A stretch of 64,000 bases of DNA from Atherix ibis (Eukaryota; Arthropoda; Insecta; Diptera; Athericidae): NCBI GenBank assembly GCA_958298945.1, contig OY282606.1, positions 41,677,920-41,741,919 on the forward strand, written 5' to 3'. Position 1 is the stretch's first letter. Every line of letters begins with the position of its first letter. Shown piece after piece: positions 47,961-61,016 of the stretch. The notes beneath the pieces were generated by a model. That model was not told the origin of the DNA. It saw only the letters and a list, made by a program, of their open reading frames with translations, and did no database searches. Made by a program: the position numbers and the translations under genes.

Positions 47961-49479
47961 AAATCAGAATTCAAAGTTTATTTTATTTAAGTTTACTTTC
48001 CGAAAAACAAATTGGAAATTCCTTAAATACTCTTTCTACTCATAAATATGCACTTTTATTATTATAAGTGAACAATTTTCTAATAGTCTGGATAATTGGC
48101 AACGTTTTCCATTAGAAAAAAATATCCATAATACGGGAGTTGGATTTAAAGATTGATTTAGTTATTATTGTAGTTATTGTACTTTCTAAGTTATAATTAT
48201 GGCTATATTTACTAAGAGTAGACTATATTTCCATAAAATTTTTATTTTTAAATTTTGATATAGTTAAATTTTCTATTTTTTATTTTACAGATTATTACAT
48301 AATTTAATGCAGTAATTGATATTAACTGGTAAAAAATTTTCTAATTAAATCAATTTTATTTATTCATCTAAAATTTAAATTAAATATTCAAAACGTCAAA
48401 AATATTTCGGCTTACAATTTTCTTTTACGCACCAAATAGTTTTGGGTTTTTTCTTTTATCCTTTAATGTATTTTTTCAAATACCTAATTTTGATATTTCA
48501 ATAGATCTTGAATAGAATTTTAATTGATTTGAGACCTTTGCATTCATTGAAAATACAATCTAAGTTTTTCTAGGAATTGGTGCGCTATTATACTTTTCAA
48601 TATAATATTTTCAGTATTCATTTCATAAATATTTGTGGTTTCGAATTTAATTTTAAAAAAATCACTGAATAAATTAGTTCAATTTCGTATAGCTAAAAAT
48701 AAAATCCTGTACAAAAAGTCAAGGAAGTACAAGTGGAAATACTAAACCTCAAACGGATATACTGCCAAACTTAAGCGAAAATTATTCAAATTCTGATCAC
48801 AAATTTTTAATACGTATACAATGGGTTTTTCCTGATACCTAAAGGTGTGAAAATTATAAATCAATCACTTTAGCAGTAATAAAAAATATAAGATTTCTTT
48901 GCTTATATATTTTTTTATTAAAATGTAAGAATTATAAACATATTTATATATTTGGATTATGTTTAACCCGCGTATCGAAAACATTATGTATCATTGTATT
49001 TTATTTCATTTTTGTCGTAATCGTACTTTAATAAATTTTTATCTATTTAAATTTTTTGTTTAATATTATAAATTAAAATAATTTTTGAAAAAAATAATTA
49101 ATACTGTAAGTTTTATACTCTCAAAACTTTGCATTTAGTATAATCGTATAAGTATGGAAAATAAATGATAGAAATACATTTAATTATCTATATTTATACG
49201 AAGGGTGGGCAATCTCTTGGTTTTGTTTAACTTTCAAGTATCTGTAAAAATGCATTTGTCATGTTTTTTTTACAACTGTCAAATTTAAAATAGTGCAATT
49301 TTAATCATGAAGTTATTAATAACAAAACAACATATTTTAATTAACCAAACTTACTACGAAAACTGGTGCTCGAAAATACCCTTCACCGATATTTTCATAA
49401 GTTGTGAAAAAGTCATTACAGATATCATGACATTTTAATAATTTTTTCGTGATAAAAATTGAATGATTGGAATGTAAAT
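47961..49479. other. AT-rich stretch, nothing recognised
   Basis: No coding or repeat structure seen. Confidence 0.4.
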
Positions 49480-49780
49480 AGGATTTACATTCAATAAGAT
49501 ATGCCAATACGACATACAACGCATCAAAAGATTAGTTTGTTGCGTACTAATATCGATCATCGATTAATCTCACGAAATGATTATGTGACTTATCCGCCAA
49601 GATCTGACGATTTGACACCACTAGAATTTTTTTGTGTCTATTTGAAAGAAAACAATATGCGCAAATTATCCGAAAACAATTCAAGACCTAAAAAAAAACA
49701 ACCAATAAGAAATTATGGCCGTTGATCAACTTTTGTTAGGCAAAGTTATCGAAAATTTCGACGTTCGGGTGCAGGCCTGC
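49480..49780 (+). mobile_element. Tc1/mariner-type transposase 3' fragment
   Basis: The plus strand reads YPPRSDDLTPLEFFCVYLKE, again the W-P-P-R-S-x-D-L-T-P-L-x-F-F block, followed by a decayed C-terminus. Confidence 0.7.
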
Positions 49781-51159
49781 AAATTTAGTCATGGTATTTT
49801 TGTTAATCATAATTGCAATATATTCAACTTTACTATACAATAAAAATGATTGGTGTATGCCAATTTAAAAAAAACAACAGCAGATCTTCTTCAATTATTA
49901 TTTTTATGAATAGTGTAAAATTTTCAGTTGATAGAAATATTGATTATAAATGTTCGTAAAAAAATGTTAATAGATAAACGCCTTATTTACTATACAAAAT
50001 AACACACATACTCATATATAAATAAATATTTTATAAATAAATAATTATATGCAAATACTAAAATCGTTGATTAGGATTAATTTCCACGTGCATTTACAAG
50101 AACCCATTTTTAAAAAAAAAGGTGTTCCTTTATAACAAAATTAAATCATTCAAGTTTAATTCAGTCTTAAATCATTAACCAACTGATTTAATTTACTATA
50201 TTAATGACTTATAAAAAAAAAGAGTTTTACTTTAATACGAAAAAAATATAACAAGAACAAGACATTAATGTATAGAAAATAATAATTATGCATATTATAC
50301 AAGAGTGATTATTAAAGTAAACGATTATGCGGATATTTCATGCAATATAATTTCTATAATTCTAATACATTTCCATTTCACCAATCAAAATAATAATCCC
50401 TAGAAATGTTAGAGTAGTAAATCCACCTAACAATTATGCTAAGTCGTATTTAATTACAATTCACTAGTTTCTGGAATTTGATTATAATTAATATCCATTC
50501 AGGTTTATATCAAAACAAAAGGACATTCAGAAATGCTAACTTGATTAAGGTACGGCTTGCGGGAAGATTTATGACAATATTTTAAAATAAACAAAATTTT
50601 GATTGTCTTTAAGAAATTTAGAAAAAAAATCACTTTTAAATAATAATAATTCGAAAGGAATTATTTTATTCATTTATTGTTTGAATTTTTATAGTATCAT
50701 TGAGCTAAGGCAATTTCCAAAAGTTCTCGACGAGAAACTTACGTAAAAATTTATTAATAAGTTTCGACATACATTGAAAATAAAAAAAAATTAATAAAAG
50801 TTTAATTTGTTTCATTTGTTAATCTAAAAATAAAAAAATAAGAAGCAGATTTTAAATAATTTGAAAACAAGGTAAGAGGAGTAAAAATCTTTTGGTGTTT
50901 ATCTACCGGAAGGGATTTATTTTAAATTCTTAAAAGATGCTACGGCCATTGCCTCTTTAAGTATTGACGAGGTTTTGTTCGGATGGTATAGAAAGAAATT
51001 TGCCCTAAAAGTTGATTATGAGGAGTGTATGCTTAATAACTGACCTTGCCAAGAAAAAAACATTTTCATATATAGAATTCATTATAATTTTGAATATACA
51101 ATAGTATTCTTTTAGCTTGACACACCAAATTTATCTTTTGTATATTATATTAAATATGG
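49781..51159. other. AT-rich stretch, nothing recognised
   Basis: Only chance ORFs. Confidence 0.4.
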
Positions 51160-51860
51160 TATATGGTCTCTCCAATCCTTTAAAATCGGTGTTTCTGTCA
51201 GCAATGACGTCATGGTGTCAGCCACATCTCTTCCCTTCAAGCAATTTTTTTTCATACTCGGAAACAGGAATATATCGCTGGTGCTAAATCTGGTGAATAT
51301 GACGGATGCAGAAACAACTCATAGAATTTTGCCATGGTGATGACTATAAATAAAACAGAATATTTGTCTTCATCACATGTGGATATTTTTCTTTAACAGC
51401 ATTATGGAAACAATCCAATAAGTTGTCTTAATATTTGCTATTAATTATTTTGCCCTTTTCAAGGTAATAGACGTGAATTATGCCGCGAACATCCCAAAAC
51501 ACTGTGGCCATGACATTGTTGGCTGATGAAGTTGTCTTGGCTTACTTTGACGCCCGTTCGCCATGGAAAACCTACTGTTTTTATACTCTTCTTTGCTCTC
51601 TGGTGTGCTGTGATAAATTCATGTTGCGTTAACAGTTATGAATCGATAGCAAAAATCATTCGGATTGCGCTATAACATCGCTAAACATTATTTTGAAGTT
51701 GACACAAATGCGTGTTTATGGTCAATTGTGAGCAATCTTGCGGCAAGCTTTCTCATATTCAACTGATATGTCCACAGCCTCAGCAATACTTCGCACATTC
51801 ACTCTCCGATCATTTATTACCATATCAAAAATGCTTGTACTGCCGCATTTAAATTCAGTT
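51160..51860 (-). mobile_element. Mariner transposase relic
   Basis: The minus strand from 51850 reads FDMVINDRRVNVRSIAEAV, then KLAARLLTIDHK, then after breaks SRFSMANGRQSKPRQLHQPT and TMSWPQCFGMFAA, and at the end DIFLFPSMKKNCLKGRDVAD (family CDFFLFPNLKKWL.GKRF). This is the layout helix-turn-helix, MANG.., FWD.RG, DFFLFP of mariner transposases. Numerous stops. Confidence 0.7.
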
Positions 51861-51989
51861 GTACAATATTTTATGGTCAATAATAAAGAGTCCCCAGAAA
51901 TAATTTATTTTCTTAAAAAAAAAATTAAATATTTTGTTATTTTAACGCATTACTCAATATACCAATTTTGTAAGTAAAGGATATAGTTT

Positions 51990-52250
51990 TGTTAGTACTG
52001 TGTTGTCGTGTGGTGGATATGAAGCTAAATATGGGTTAGTAGAGGATATTAAAGAAGTGAATACGATATAAAATAGAGGACTAAGAAAGCTACTCTGAGG
52101 TACACCATCATGAAAAACACGCTGTGAAAATATAATTTAAGCATTATGAAATAAATAGAAGGAAGGATGCCAGACCCCTTCAAATACCTCTGAAATATCA
52201 ATAAACAGGCCAGAGATCAAGAGAGGGTTAAAAAGACGAAAATCAGCATT
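51990..52250 (-). mobile_element. Jockey-like LINE reverse transcriptase fragment
   Basis: The minus strand reads DISEVFEGVWHPSFY (family DV.QAFD.VWH.GL), FHDGVPQSSFLSPLFYIVFT (family AGVPQGSVLSPLLYNIFTSD), then PPHDNTV (family YADDTA). One frame, two stops. Confidence 0.7.
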
Positions 52251-53759
52251 TCAAATAAAAATTTTAATAAGTGAAATTTTGCTTTTATACCAAAAAATAT
52301 TCGCCTTGTAAGTGAAATAATGGGTTATCTTGAAACATAAGCACTAATTCAGTATAAATTAAGTTTTCGAATATGAGAAAAAAATATCGGCTCTAATCTA
52401 GTTGAATTTGATTAACATTTGCTTGTACTAGAGTTTTTAATTTCTTAGTAAAATTTCATAAAGACAATTCTTAAGTAAAAATTAAATTAAAAAACTAACA
52501 AATTTGTATCTTTTTATTAAATAGATATATATGCATTATTTTATTAAAGATCTATAAATAAAATCATATTCAGAAATAAATTCTTTATTGAATTAAAAAA
52601 AAAAATATTTTCATTTATAAAACGTGTAATTTTTTTTGGCTGCAAAAATTATGTAAAAATTAGAATTACTCTGACGTAAGTTATGAATAGACCCGAAAAG
52701 TATATGCTGTTTTTCCATAAGAAGAAGTATTGGCAAGTGGTTAAAATATATTTGCATAAATAATAAAATTAGAATTGAAACAATGAATATTAATTAAGAA
52801 ATATTATTATTAAATTTTGCGCAATGAATTCAAGTTTACTAAAGAAAAAAATTTGTATATTTAGTATTTAGTTAACAAATAAGATCATTTAGTACAATAA
52901 TAATTGATAATAGTAGAATTTTGTCAGGTGTTACTATGAATATTTGCGTAGTTAAATGTAATGTAACAATAGATAATAATTAAAAATTTTGTAGATGAAT
53001 TTTAATGAACTGTTTTAGTTAGTTACTAGGCATATTATCTAAAGTATTTATTATTTAAATAAAAATTTAAGACTCATTTAATAAGTTCACTTATTTAAAC
53101 AGTTAATTATGAAACATTGAAAATACATTTGAACAAATAAAATAAAATAGAAAAGAAAAAAATATCGTAAATTGTTGAATTAAAATTTGCCAAAAAAAAA
53201 ACAAATTCGCATAAAAGCTACTTCCTAAAAAATAATAATAACTAAATTTGAAAAACAAAAACATTTGCTAAAATAAAAGAGGTATGAAAGTAAAATAATA
53301 GTCGTTAATTAAAAATTTCCTTATTATATTGCCATAAACAATTATGCCGAACCAAATGTTTAACTTAAATAAATTTAGTATTTAATTTAGTATTCAATTT
53401 AGTTGGCATATGAGATCATTTTTGACAATCAATATTGATAATGAAAATATAAAGAACATGTGTACATCCATGTACATATTTCCAAACAATTGGACATTAA
53501 GAATTAGCAAAACCATAAAATAACAAGATCTCGCCGCTAGAACAAAATCGCGACGCCAAATATTTTGAACGAGAGCCAGGTCGAGAGCCAGGTAATACGT
53601 ATATGCCAGTTTTAAAGATTGTTCGTTTTAATTGGCTAAAATATGATTCCTGTTTACAGAAGAAAAAATTTACCTAATAAATATGGTCGTTCGAGAAGTA
53701 TTTCTTTTATAGTTTTCCAAAAACTTGTGAAATGTTACTTTTATACAATAGTAGAAACG
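52251..53759. other. AT-rich stretch; short tandem duplication
   Basis: No gene. At about 53570-53594 the 12-mer cgagagccaggt is directly repeated. Confidence 0.5.
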
Positions 53760-53764
53760 AAGAT

Positions 53765-54095
53765 ACTGGGTAACTCATCTAAATAGAAATTAGCTAATTC
53801 AAAATTTTAAAAGCAAACAAACTGACTTAGACGCCTCAAAATATTTTTGTACCACAAAACAGGCTCAGCAGGAGTCTGCACCTTTTATTTGAAACTAAGA
53901 TGGACTCTTAATTAGAGATTTTCTTTGGGTCTCTCGATAACTTATCCTAGTTTAAAACCTCAAAAGTAAACAAACCCACTTGGCGACCACGGAAATTTTT
54001 TTGAACATAAAATAGCTTTCGCAAAAGTTTTTACCTTTTATTTGAAATTAGGTTAAACTGGTGAGACGAGCTTTTTTTGGGTCACTCATCCAATT
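53765..54095. repeat. Diverged tandem repeat, period about 160 bp, two units
   Basis: Landmarks recur at a spacing of 160-161 bp: ctgggtaactcatct (53768), tttgggtctctcgat (about 53924) and tttgggtcactcatc (about 54085). Between them accttttatttgaaact and accttttatttgaaatt, and aaaagcaaacaaactgac and aaaagtaaacaaaccca, keep the same order. Identity is roughly 60-70% by eye. Confidence 0.7.
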
Positions 54096-56300
54096 ATGTA
54101 CAACGCAGGAGCAATAGAATCATCATAGAGCAACCTTTTCAATAGCTTATCAGTGTGTCTCTTTCGTTTTTCCTTTAACTGCTCTATATTAGGGACATTT
54201 TTTCTTTTCCTAGCAGAGACGTGGTTGTAGCCAAATCACTGACACGAAGATACCAGAAATCGAGAATCAAAAAAATCATAACCCTTAGTTTAACGTGATC
54301 AAAATTGTTATAATTTTCCACATGTAATAAACAAAAGTTGTAAGATAAATAAATTTTAATTAAAGTTCAAACAACAATAATTTTTTTTGTTTAAGTAATA
54401 ATAATAATAATAATTTAAAAACAAATATTTATCGACGTTTCATATAATAATAAATAATAGTTTTTTACAAATAGCATTTGATAGTGTGACTATGTAAAAA
54501 TATTCTGAGAGGAATTACTAATTTCCCTTAAGAAGAGAAGAAAACTTAAAAGTAAAACTAAAAAACAAATTTTAAAATTTCAACATTAAGAGACTAGTCA
54601 GAAAAGAATTAAAAATATTTAAACTGATTCTGAATTTTATATTTTAATTTTAAATACAACACAATTTTTTTTTTTTAAATCATGATTTATATGTAAAGTA
54701 CAATTAGATTTAGCTAAATACATAAAATATTAATAGATTTGGTAATTTGTCTGATCGTATGATGAATATTTCCGTTATAAGTCCATCACGGTAGTTATTA
54801 TAACCACTTAAGATAAGATATTAGAACACATTAACCAAATTTATTTTAGTTTTTTTCCAAAAACTATTATAGGAAACTAAAATACATAATGGTAATTATC
54901 AATATAACTTTATTCATTTGAAAGCATAAATAAACGAATCATTATTTATTTGATAAGAAATTTTACCATACTCACACCAAATACAAAAAGTTTTATGAGA
55001 ACAAAAATAAAACGAAATATACAACAATCATTTCACTTTCTATATTATCATATAATATACCGAATAATAAATGCCTTAATTGTACAGAAACCGGAACCAT
55101 TTGGTCACGCTATGTAAAATTTATCTTATATCTATTAGAATAGGATAATCTTCAATAAAAACGGATGAATATAAATAAAAAATGCTAAACTGACCATTAT
55201 CAATATATTTGTGGTAATAGTTAGAAATGTAATTTTATCATTAATCATTAAATTTTACAGATGGAACAATTCAAACGAAGTTCTTATAAGATCAATTGAC
55301 CTTCTTATGAAAATTCCTTTTTAACCATTTGGGAATAAAAATAATTGAAGTATCTTGTCCTAAGGAACAAGTTTTTTTTAAATAGGTTAACTAGTTCTTA
55401 TCCAATAATCTACAAATGTATTCAGGAAAACTTAAGATTTAATTAAAAATATTTAAAGAAGATATAACGAAGATTAAATAAACTTGAAATGAATACATGC
55501 ATTTTCGAAAAGTTATTATAAATAATTCATGAATTATTCCAAATATCCTAAATTGTTTTTTGTGAATTATTTATAAATCCTAAAACAAATCCACCAATTA
55601 GGAAAGGTTAGGAGCAATAGCAGTTGTAGTACTCATAGTAGTCATATGATAGTATTGATTCGAATTTCTATTTTAAAGTTGTTTAAATCAAATTTGAGTA
55701 GTCAATATGACTAAAGTTTGACCCAAATCTATCAATCGATTGGTAAATTTATAGCTGAGTAGACAGACGTAGAGCATACACCTCCGAAAAGAGACAACGG
55801 TGTGCATCCATTTGTATAAATAAGTTTGTATATTTCAAATACATATTTGTCATGTTTGTGGGCTTATAAATAAACCTTCCCCATTCGTGTGCATACAAAT
55901 ATTGTACAAAATTATGTTTAAGCATTTGTTTGAAAAATTGTTTTTTTTTGGGAAATAAAATTTACCTTTTTAGAAAGCGTTTTCCGATAAGAGCAAAATA
56001 TCAAAAAAAAATTTACATTTATCATTAAAATATGAGAAATGTTCCTAACTGAAAAAAGTATTCTAGAACTATAATATTTAAATACTTATCATATAAATAT
56101 TCTATAATATAAGTAATTTGGGTTTTTATACTCGTACAATAATAAACGTGTCTTCACTGATAGTTTTCGGATAAAGTACGATGGAGTGGATACACACCTT
56201 TGGTGTATAGGCCATTTTTTAGACGTTCTTTTATGGCAACACAATCATAGTCATTTTGCTGAACCACTGTAATAATATTTATAAAAAAACAGCTGAAATA
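54096..56300. other. AT-rich stretch with small hairpin and microsatellite
   Basis: It contains an (AAT)n tract at about 54397-54414 and a 14-bp hairpin (arms 55516-55529 and 55563-55576). No gene seen. Confidence 0.4.
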
Positions 56301-57518
56301 CACAGAGTGTCCCAAAAATAACCAAACTTATATAAATCGGATGACAGATGTGAAAGTTACGGCCATTTTCAATAAAAGAAAAAGTGTGCTGATGTTACAA
56401 AACAAAAATGGAACAAAGAGCAAACATAAAATTTTGTGTTAAACTTGAAAAAAATTCGCTGAGACATACGAATTGATGGAAAAAGTTTATGGTGATGATT
56501 GTATGAGTCGTACTGAAGTTTATACGCGGTTTACACAATTTAAAAATGGTCATGAGGATTTAAAGGATGACCTAAGGCCAGATCGTCCAGAAGCTAGTAA
56601 TCGTGCTGAATTGGTAGAAAAATTCCGTGTAATCATTGGTATCGATGCAAATTTTACTACGAGAATGTTGGCTGAGGAATTAAATACGAGTAAAAACACT
56701 ATTTGGAGAATTTTAACTGAAGATTTGGGTAAAAGAAAGGTCTGTGCGCGTTTTGTTCCACATGAATTAAATGAAGACCAAAAAATCGCTCGTGTGGAGC
56801 ATTGCAAACACATTGTTGAAACTGCTGAAAACGATCCAGAATTTCTTGATTCGATCATAACTGGTGATGAGTTATGGTGCTTTAAATATGAACCTGAAAA
56901 TAAGCGTCAATCTGCTGAATGGAAGTCCAAAGGTGAGCCAAAACCAAAAAAATTGCGTTTTCAGAAGTCTCGAATCAAGACAATGTTGATTACTTTTTAT
57001 GATTCGAAGGGTATTGTCCACAAGGAATTTGTTCGAGAAGGTCGAACTGTTAATGGAGAATAGTATTTAAGCATTTTAGTTCGTTTGTGGAAAAAAATTG
57101 GTCGTGTTAGACCTGAATATCCAGCAGGGAAACAGTTGTTTTTATTGCACAATAATGTACCACCTCACAAGACCAAAAAAAGAACGGAGTTTTGATGAAA
57201 AAACGGATTTCTCTCATCAACCACCATCCGTATTTGCCTGATCTATCACCATGAGACTATTTTCTATTTCCAAAACTGAAAACCAAGATGAAAGGAGCAT
57301 TTTATGATGATATCCCAGCCATTCAAGCAGCCGTAACCGAGGTGCTGAAAAACATTCCTATAAATGACATAAAAAAATCTATGCATGCGCTGGTTGATCG
57401 TTCCAAACGTTGTATTGAGTCTAATGGAACCTATTTTGAATAAATAATAACTTTCAAAGATAATATAATGTGTATTTTATTCTATATCCAAAAAGTTCGG
57501 TTTTCGGGACATACAATG
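56301..57518 (+). mobile_element. Nearly full-length mariner
   Basis: A 1218-bp element flanked by TA on both sides (56299-56300, 57519-57520). Its imperfect terminal repeats share TGTCCC followed by a run of A (5' cacagagtgtcccaaaa, 3' inverted form of ttttcgggacatacaatg). It contains one decayed transposase gene and no other cargo. Confidence 0.88.
56408..57443 (+). pseudogene. Mariner transposase, one frameshift and at least two stops
   Basis: Starts MEQRANIKFCVKL. A frameshift in the A7 run near 56452 is followed by AETYELMEKVYGDDCMSRTE. Then come RTEVYTRFTQFKNGHEDLKD (helix-turn-helix), CARFVPHELNEDQ (WVPHEL linker), DSIITGDELWCF with the first catalytic Asp, and FYDSKGIVHKEFVREGRTVN. 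A TAG at 57061 interrupts. LLHNNVPPHKT has Asn in place of the second Asp of HDN. Then come another stop, LSPCDYFLFPKL with the third Asp (in a frame broken by a TGA), and the end NGTYFE plus TAA. It would cut and paste the element; it cannot work as is. Confidence 0.88.
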
Positions 57519-57859
57519 TATAACAAAGACTTCTCAAAGGTTCCAGTCGAAATAATTATTTTGTTCTTGAAAAAAGATTTCGTTGTTTGAAAAATAAAGA
57601 TCATTTATTTGACTTTTTTTTTATTACATATATTATTTAAGATAATGTTTGTTTTAACTAAAGTTTGCCATTTAATGTTATAAATCGATTAATTAAAAAA
57701 TAATGCTTAAAAATTGCTGGCGTACCAGATTATGAATGTTGATTTTCTAGTAAAAACTTGACCCATGTGGGATACTCCATGATTATTGGATACGTAAATA
57801 ATTGAAATATAGTAGTTTATATGGCTTTCAAAAATTACAAATGACTATGGAGAAGCTAT

Positions 57860-58070
57860 TGTATGCGAGAAAAATAAATGTCTAGTGTGAATTTTGGCCT
57901 GAAGGTGTCATATAGCTGTATTTCTTTAAAAATTGAGCAGGAATGACAGTTATTCCTTCTTAATTTTTAAAGAAATGCCACCTTCAGGCCAAAATATTTT
58001 TTACCTGAACTTGAAAAATTTAATCTGGACCATATATGGTTTTAACAAAATGGCGCTAAATTTTCTATTA
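57860..58070 (+). mobile_element. Tc1/mariner-type transposase fragment
   Basis: The plus strand reads CEFWPEGVI*LYFFKN*AGM (family VWCGFWSGGVIGPYFFEN.AG), then, after the foldback, LDHIWF*QNGA (family DMWFQQDGA). The foldback replaces the stretch that normally lies between these motifs. Confidence 0.7.
57891..57994. repeat. Foldback inverted duplication inside a transposase relic
   Basis: Outer arms 57891-57907 and 57978-57994 pair perfectly over 17 bp. Inner arms (about 57920-57944 and 57951-57975) pair over 25 bp with 2 mismatches; the left side has 12 extra bases between blocks and the right side 2. The left arm is sense transposase sequence (reads EFWPEGVI, YFFKN). Confidence 0.9.
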
Positions 58071-58729
58071 TCAAAAAGCGAAGACTGTATCACAAACATC
58101 TGAAAAGATATGGTATGTAGTATGGGGAAAGTACAGTAAGTTAACGCATATCAGGAATTACGCAGGTAATAAAAATCAAACAAAAAATCAAGCTATGAAG
58201 TTTGGGTATCTAATCGAAAGAAATTTACTGGAACGGATTTCAATTTGGAATTCGTAATGAATAGGTGCCATTGCTGATATAAAAACATCTTGCTAAAATC
58301 TAGTGCAGCTTGTTTGTGATGTTTTGCCTCACCTTCCATATATAGCACTTTTTGATTGTAATTTATTCCAATTTTTGTACAATTAGCGATTTTGGGGACT
58401 ACCAAAAATACCTAGACGAGTTCTTTGCTCACAAAAGCAATGACTTAAAAATAAAATTGATTTAAAAAATAACTAATGCTCTAATTTTTCTTTATATACC
58501 GACCCAATAATATTGAAAAATATTTGCGTCCAAAACTGAAGAAAAACATAAATTTTTTTAAAAAACACCAAAAAATAATAAAAGTTATAAATATTTCGAC
58601 CTTTAGTTGGTAGTATAATAAATTTAGTCGACATATTTTATTTAAAAAATTCGAATAGTTTTACAAAGTTAAATTTTAAAAATATCAAACAAATTTTAAC
58701 AAAAATTATTTTTATTAATAATTTCAGCA

Positions 58730-59660
58730 AATTAACCGATATCTTTACTATACATTAATTTCAAAGATCTTCGAAAGGCTGGAATTAAATAGACTGTTAC
58801 CTGTTATCAAAGAAAGAAAACTCATCCCAACCCAACCATTTGGCTTTAGAACTAAATACTCTTACGAGGCTGAAAAAGAATTTGAGAAGAAAAAAGTATG
58901 TGTAGCAATCTTTCTAGATATTCCGCAAGCATTCGATAAGACCTCTCATGAAGGACTTAAATACATAGAGATCTACCAAAACAATTTATCGAGACGCTAA
59001 CATCATCATATAGTATATATCAGAGAGGAAATTAAGAGTCAGATACAGAACAAATACGCAGGCTGGGGTACCGCAAGGTAGTGTACTTGACCCCATTCTG
59101 TTTTTTCTGTATACTAGAGACATTACACAATAAAACGATGTATTTTTTGCGACATTTGCAGATGATACCTCAGAGTTTTGCGCAGTCATTAACGTTATTT
59201 AGTGCAAGCTGGAGCTTTTATAGTATCACTTACAAGGCACTGCCAGAAATAAAATTCAGCACATCATTTTTATGTACAGAAAAGAACAAATTAAAAAAAA
59301 AAGCTCAACATCAATATTATTGGCTGTTAAGACGAATCTCCGAGCAACAGTACAGAATAAAATTTTCAAGTATGGACCTAAGGTAACCAGCTATGGGGCT
59401 GTACAAGTAAATTCAATATTCCAAACGGTCCAAAATAAAATTCTCCGTGGCATAGACAATGCCCCATGGTACATACCTAAGTGTGACTTGCAACGGAATT
59501 TGCACATTATTTCAGTAACTGAAGAAATGAAAAATAAAGCAGGTAAACACAATCAGCGCTTACTGCTATATCAGAACCCTGAGATGAAAACGGTCCTTAT
59601 TGTAAAAAACATCATAAGTCGATTAAAAAAAAATAAGCCTCACGAATTGAAGGATTAATG
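58730..59660 (+). mobile_element. Jockey-like LINE relic, reverse transcriptase to C-terminus
   Basis: The plus strand reads FKDLRKAG and later, across frames, KKVCVAIFLDIPQAFDKTSH (RT motif A), QAGVPQGSVLDPILFFLYTR (motif B), and FATFADDT (motif C, the catalytic Asp pair). After a deletion near 59190-59290 come KIFKYGPKVTSYGAVQVNSI, LRGIDNAPWYIPKCDLQRNL and a C-terminal RLLLYQNPEMKT block ending at 59658. These match jockey-clade ORF2. Frameshifts make it dead. Confidence 0.82.
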
Positions 59661-60737
59661 ACTGCTAAGGCAATTCTTTCTTCTAAGCAATTTACCTTAA
59701 CCAAGTACCAATCGCGACTGTCTTAAAAAAGGTATCAACGAAACTGAAGTCATTAGTCGATTGGAAGTGTTTTTAGTGGCTTAGAGCCCCACATTACTAG
59801 GAGTACGAGGCATCATATCTCCTATTGTCTTTTCAGAATTTCAACAACCCGTTCGAAAACAAAAAATATTTTATTTACAAATTTCAATAGTTTTATGAAG
59901 TTAAATTTTTAAAATATCGAGAAAAAAATTTTAACTAAAAAAAATACATGTAATTGCCTTTTGAAAAAAATTAAATTGACAGTTTATTAATTTATGAAAA
60001 ACAATAATTTTTTGGATTAAGGAAAGCTTATATATACAAAAGAAAAGATTTTTTTTACAATATAACATTTTCTTGTGATATCTTTACATTTAGTGCAATA
60101 TTAACCTGAACTGAACATATTATGTATAAGGTATTTACAAATACCTTAAAATACAACTAAATTATTAATAAACCGCAAATTAATCCGATTGGTTGTCTCT
60201 AAAGTACATTTTACTCTGAAATTACTTGTTTTCATGTCAGTTACAAATTATTGATCAATAATTATTATTATTTCAACCAAAAAGTGTTTAATTATGATTA
60301 ACAAAGTAATAAATTAAGAGGAAAAAAGAAATGTTGAGTTGAAATTTCTTATACTAACCCAATTGTGTCGGATATCTTCAGCTTAAGGGTATAAAATATT
60401 TACTCATACCTATATACTTTTGAACCTTTTTATCTTTATGCAATGGTAGTCATAACTTATGGAAATATACCCAAGAAGCATTAAAGCGTGTCTGCCCTTT
60501 TTAAATGGTGGGTTGTACTCGGTTTTTCGTGTATTGCCATTAAATTTAAATTTTAAACAAGTTCTCCTTTAAGAAAAAATGAATAAAAAGAACAAATTAA
60601 CCATCGATGAGTACAAGTACTTACTTATAAAATACAACCGAAAATTAAGCAATTTTTTAAATATAGAATTGAAGGTTTGTGTAGTTAGACAAGAGTTACA
60701 ATTTTGGTATGAAAAAGTTCATTAAACCTGACTTTAA
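59661..60737. other. AT-rich stretch, nothing recognised
   Basis: No supported feature. Confidence 0.4.
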
Positions 60738-61016
60738 TTATTGAAGGGTATTCAGTTTTGTGGCTTTATTAAATACGTTTTCAAGGTCTGGACATTTACC
60801 AAACCTGTTCCAAAATCCGAAAATCGTAAATGTCCACAAGAGCCTTTTACCTTCAAAGGAATAATAACTTCCTATACTCTTCAAATCAGATGATAATTTC
60901 TTCATCAGACGATGGACGACCATATCTGTGTTAAGATGCTCGTACGGCACTACAATACGAAAAGGATGAGATGCTTTTTTGTTTTCACTTCCGGCGAAAT
61001 TTTTCTCATAAATTGA
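60738..61016 (-). pseudogene. Pcc1/LAGE3-like ORF, possibly truncated
   Basis: A 92-codon minus frame bounded upstream by a TAA. It reads ENKKASHPFRIVVPYEHLNT, then DMVVHRLMKKLSSDLKSI, then YYSFEGKRLLWTF. This follows the layout of the KEOPS subunit Pcc1 (h-x-h-x-VPF/Y-E...A.iv...L..D.ELK......dG..L.v.F). The expected second half (LRVxVNxFLD) is absent; the frame instead reads TIFGFWNRFGKCPDLENVF and stops. Another frame downstream reads NVQTLKTYL. It may be a frameshifted retrocopy or a partial gene. Pcc1 supports dimerisation in the complex that makes t6A in tRNA. Family call uncertain. Confidence 0.4.
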
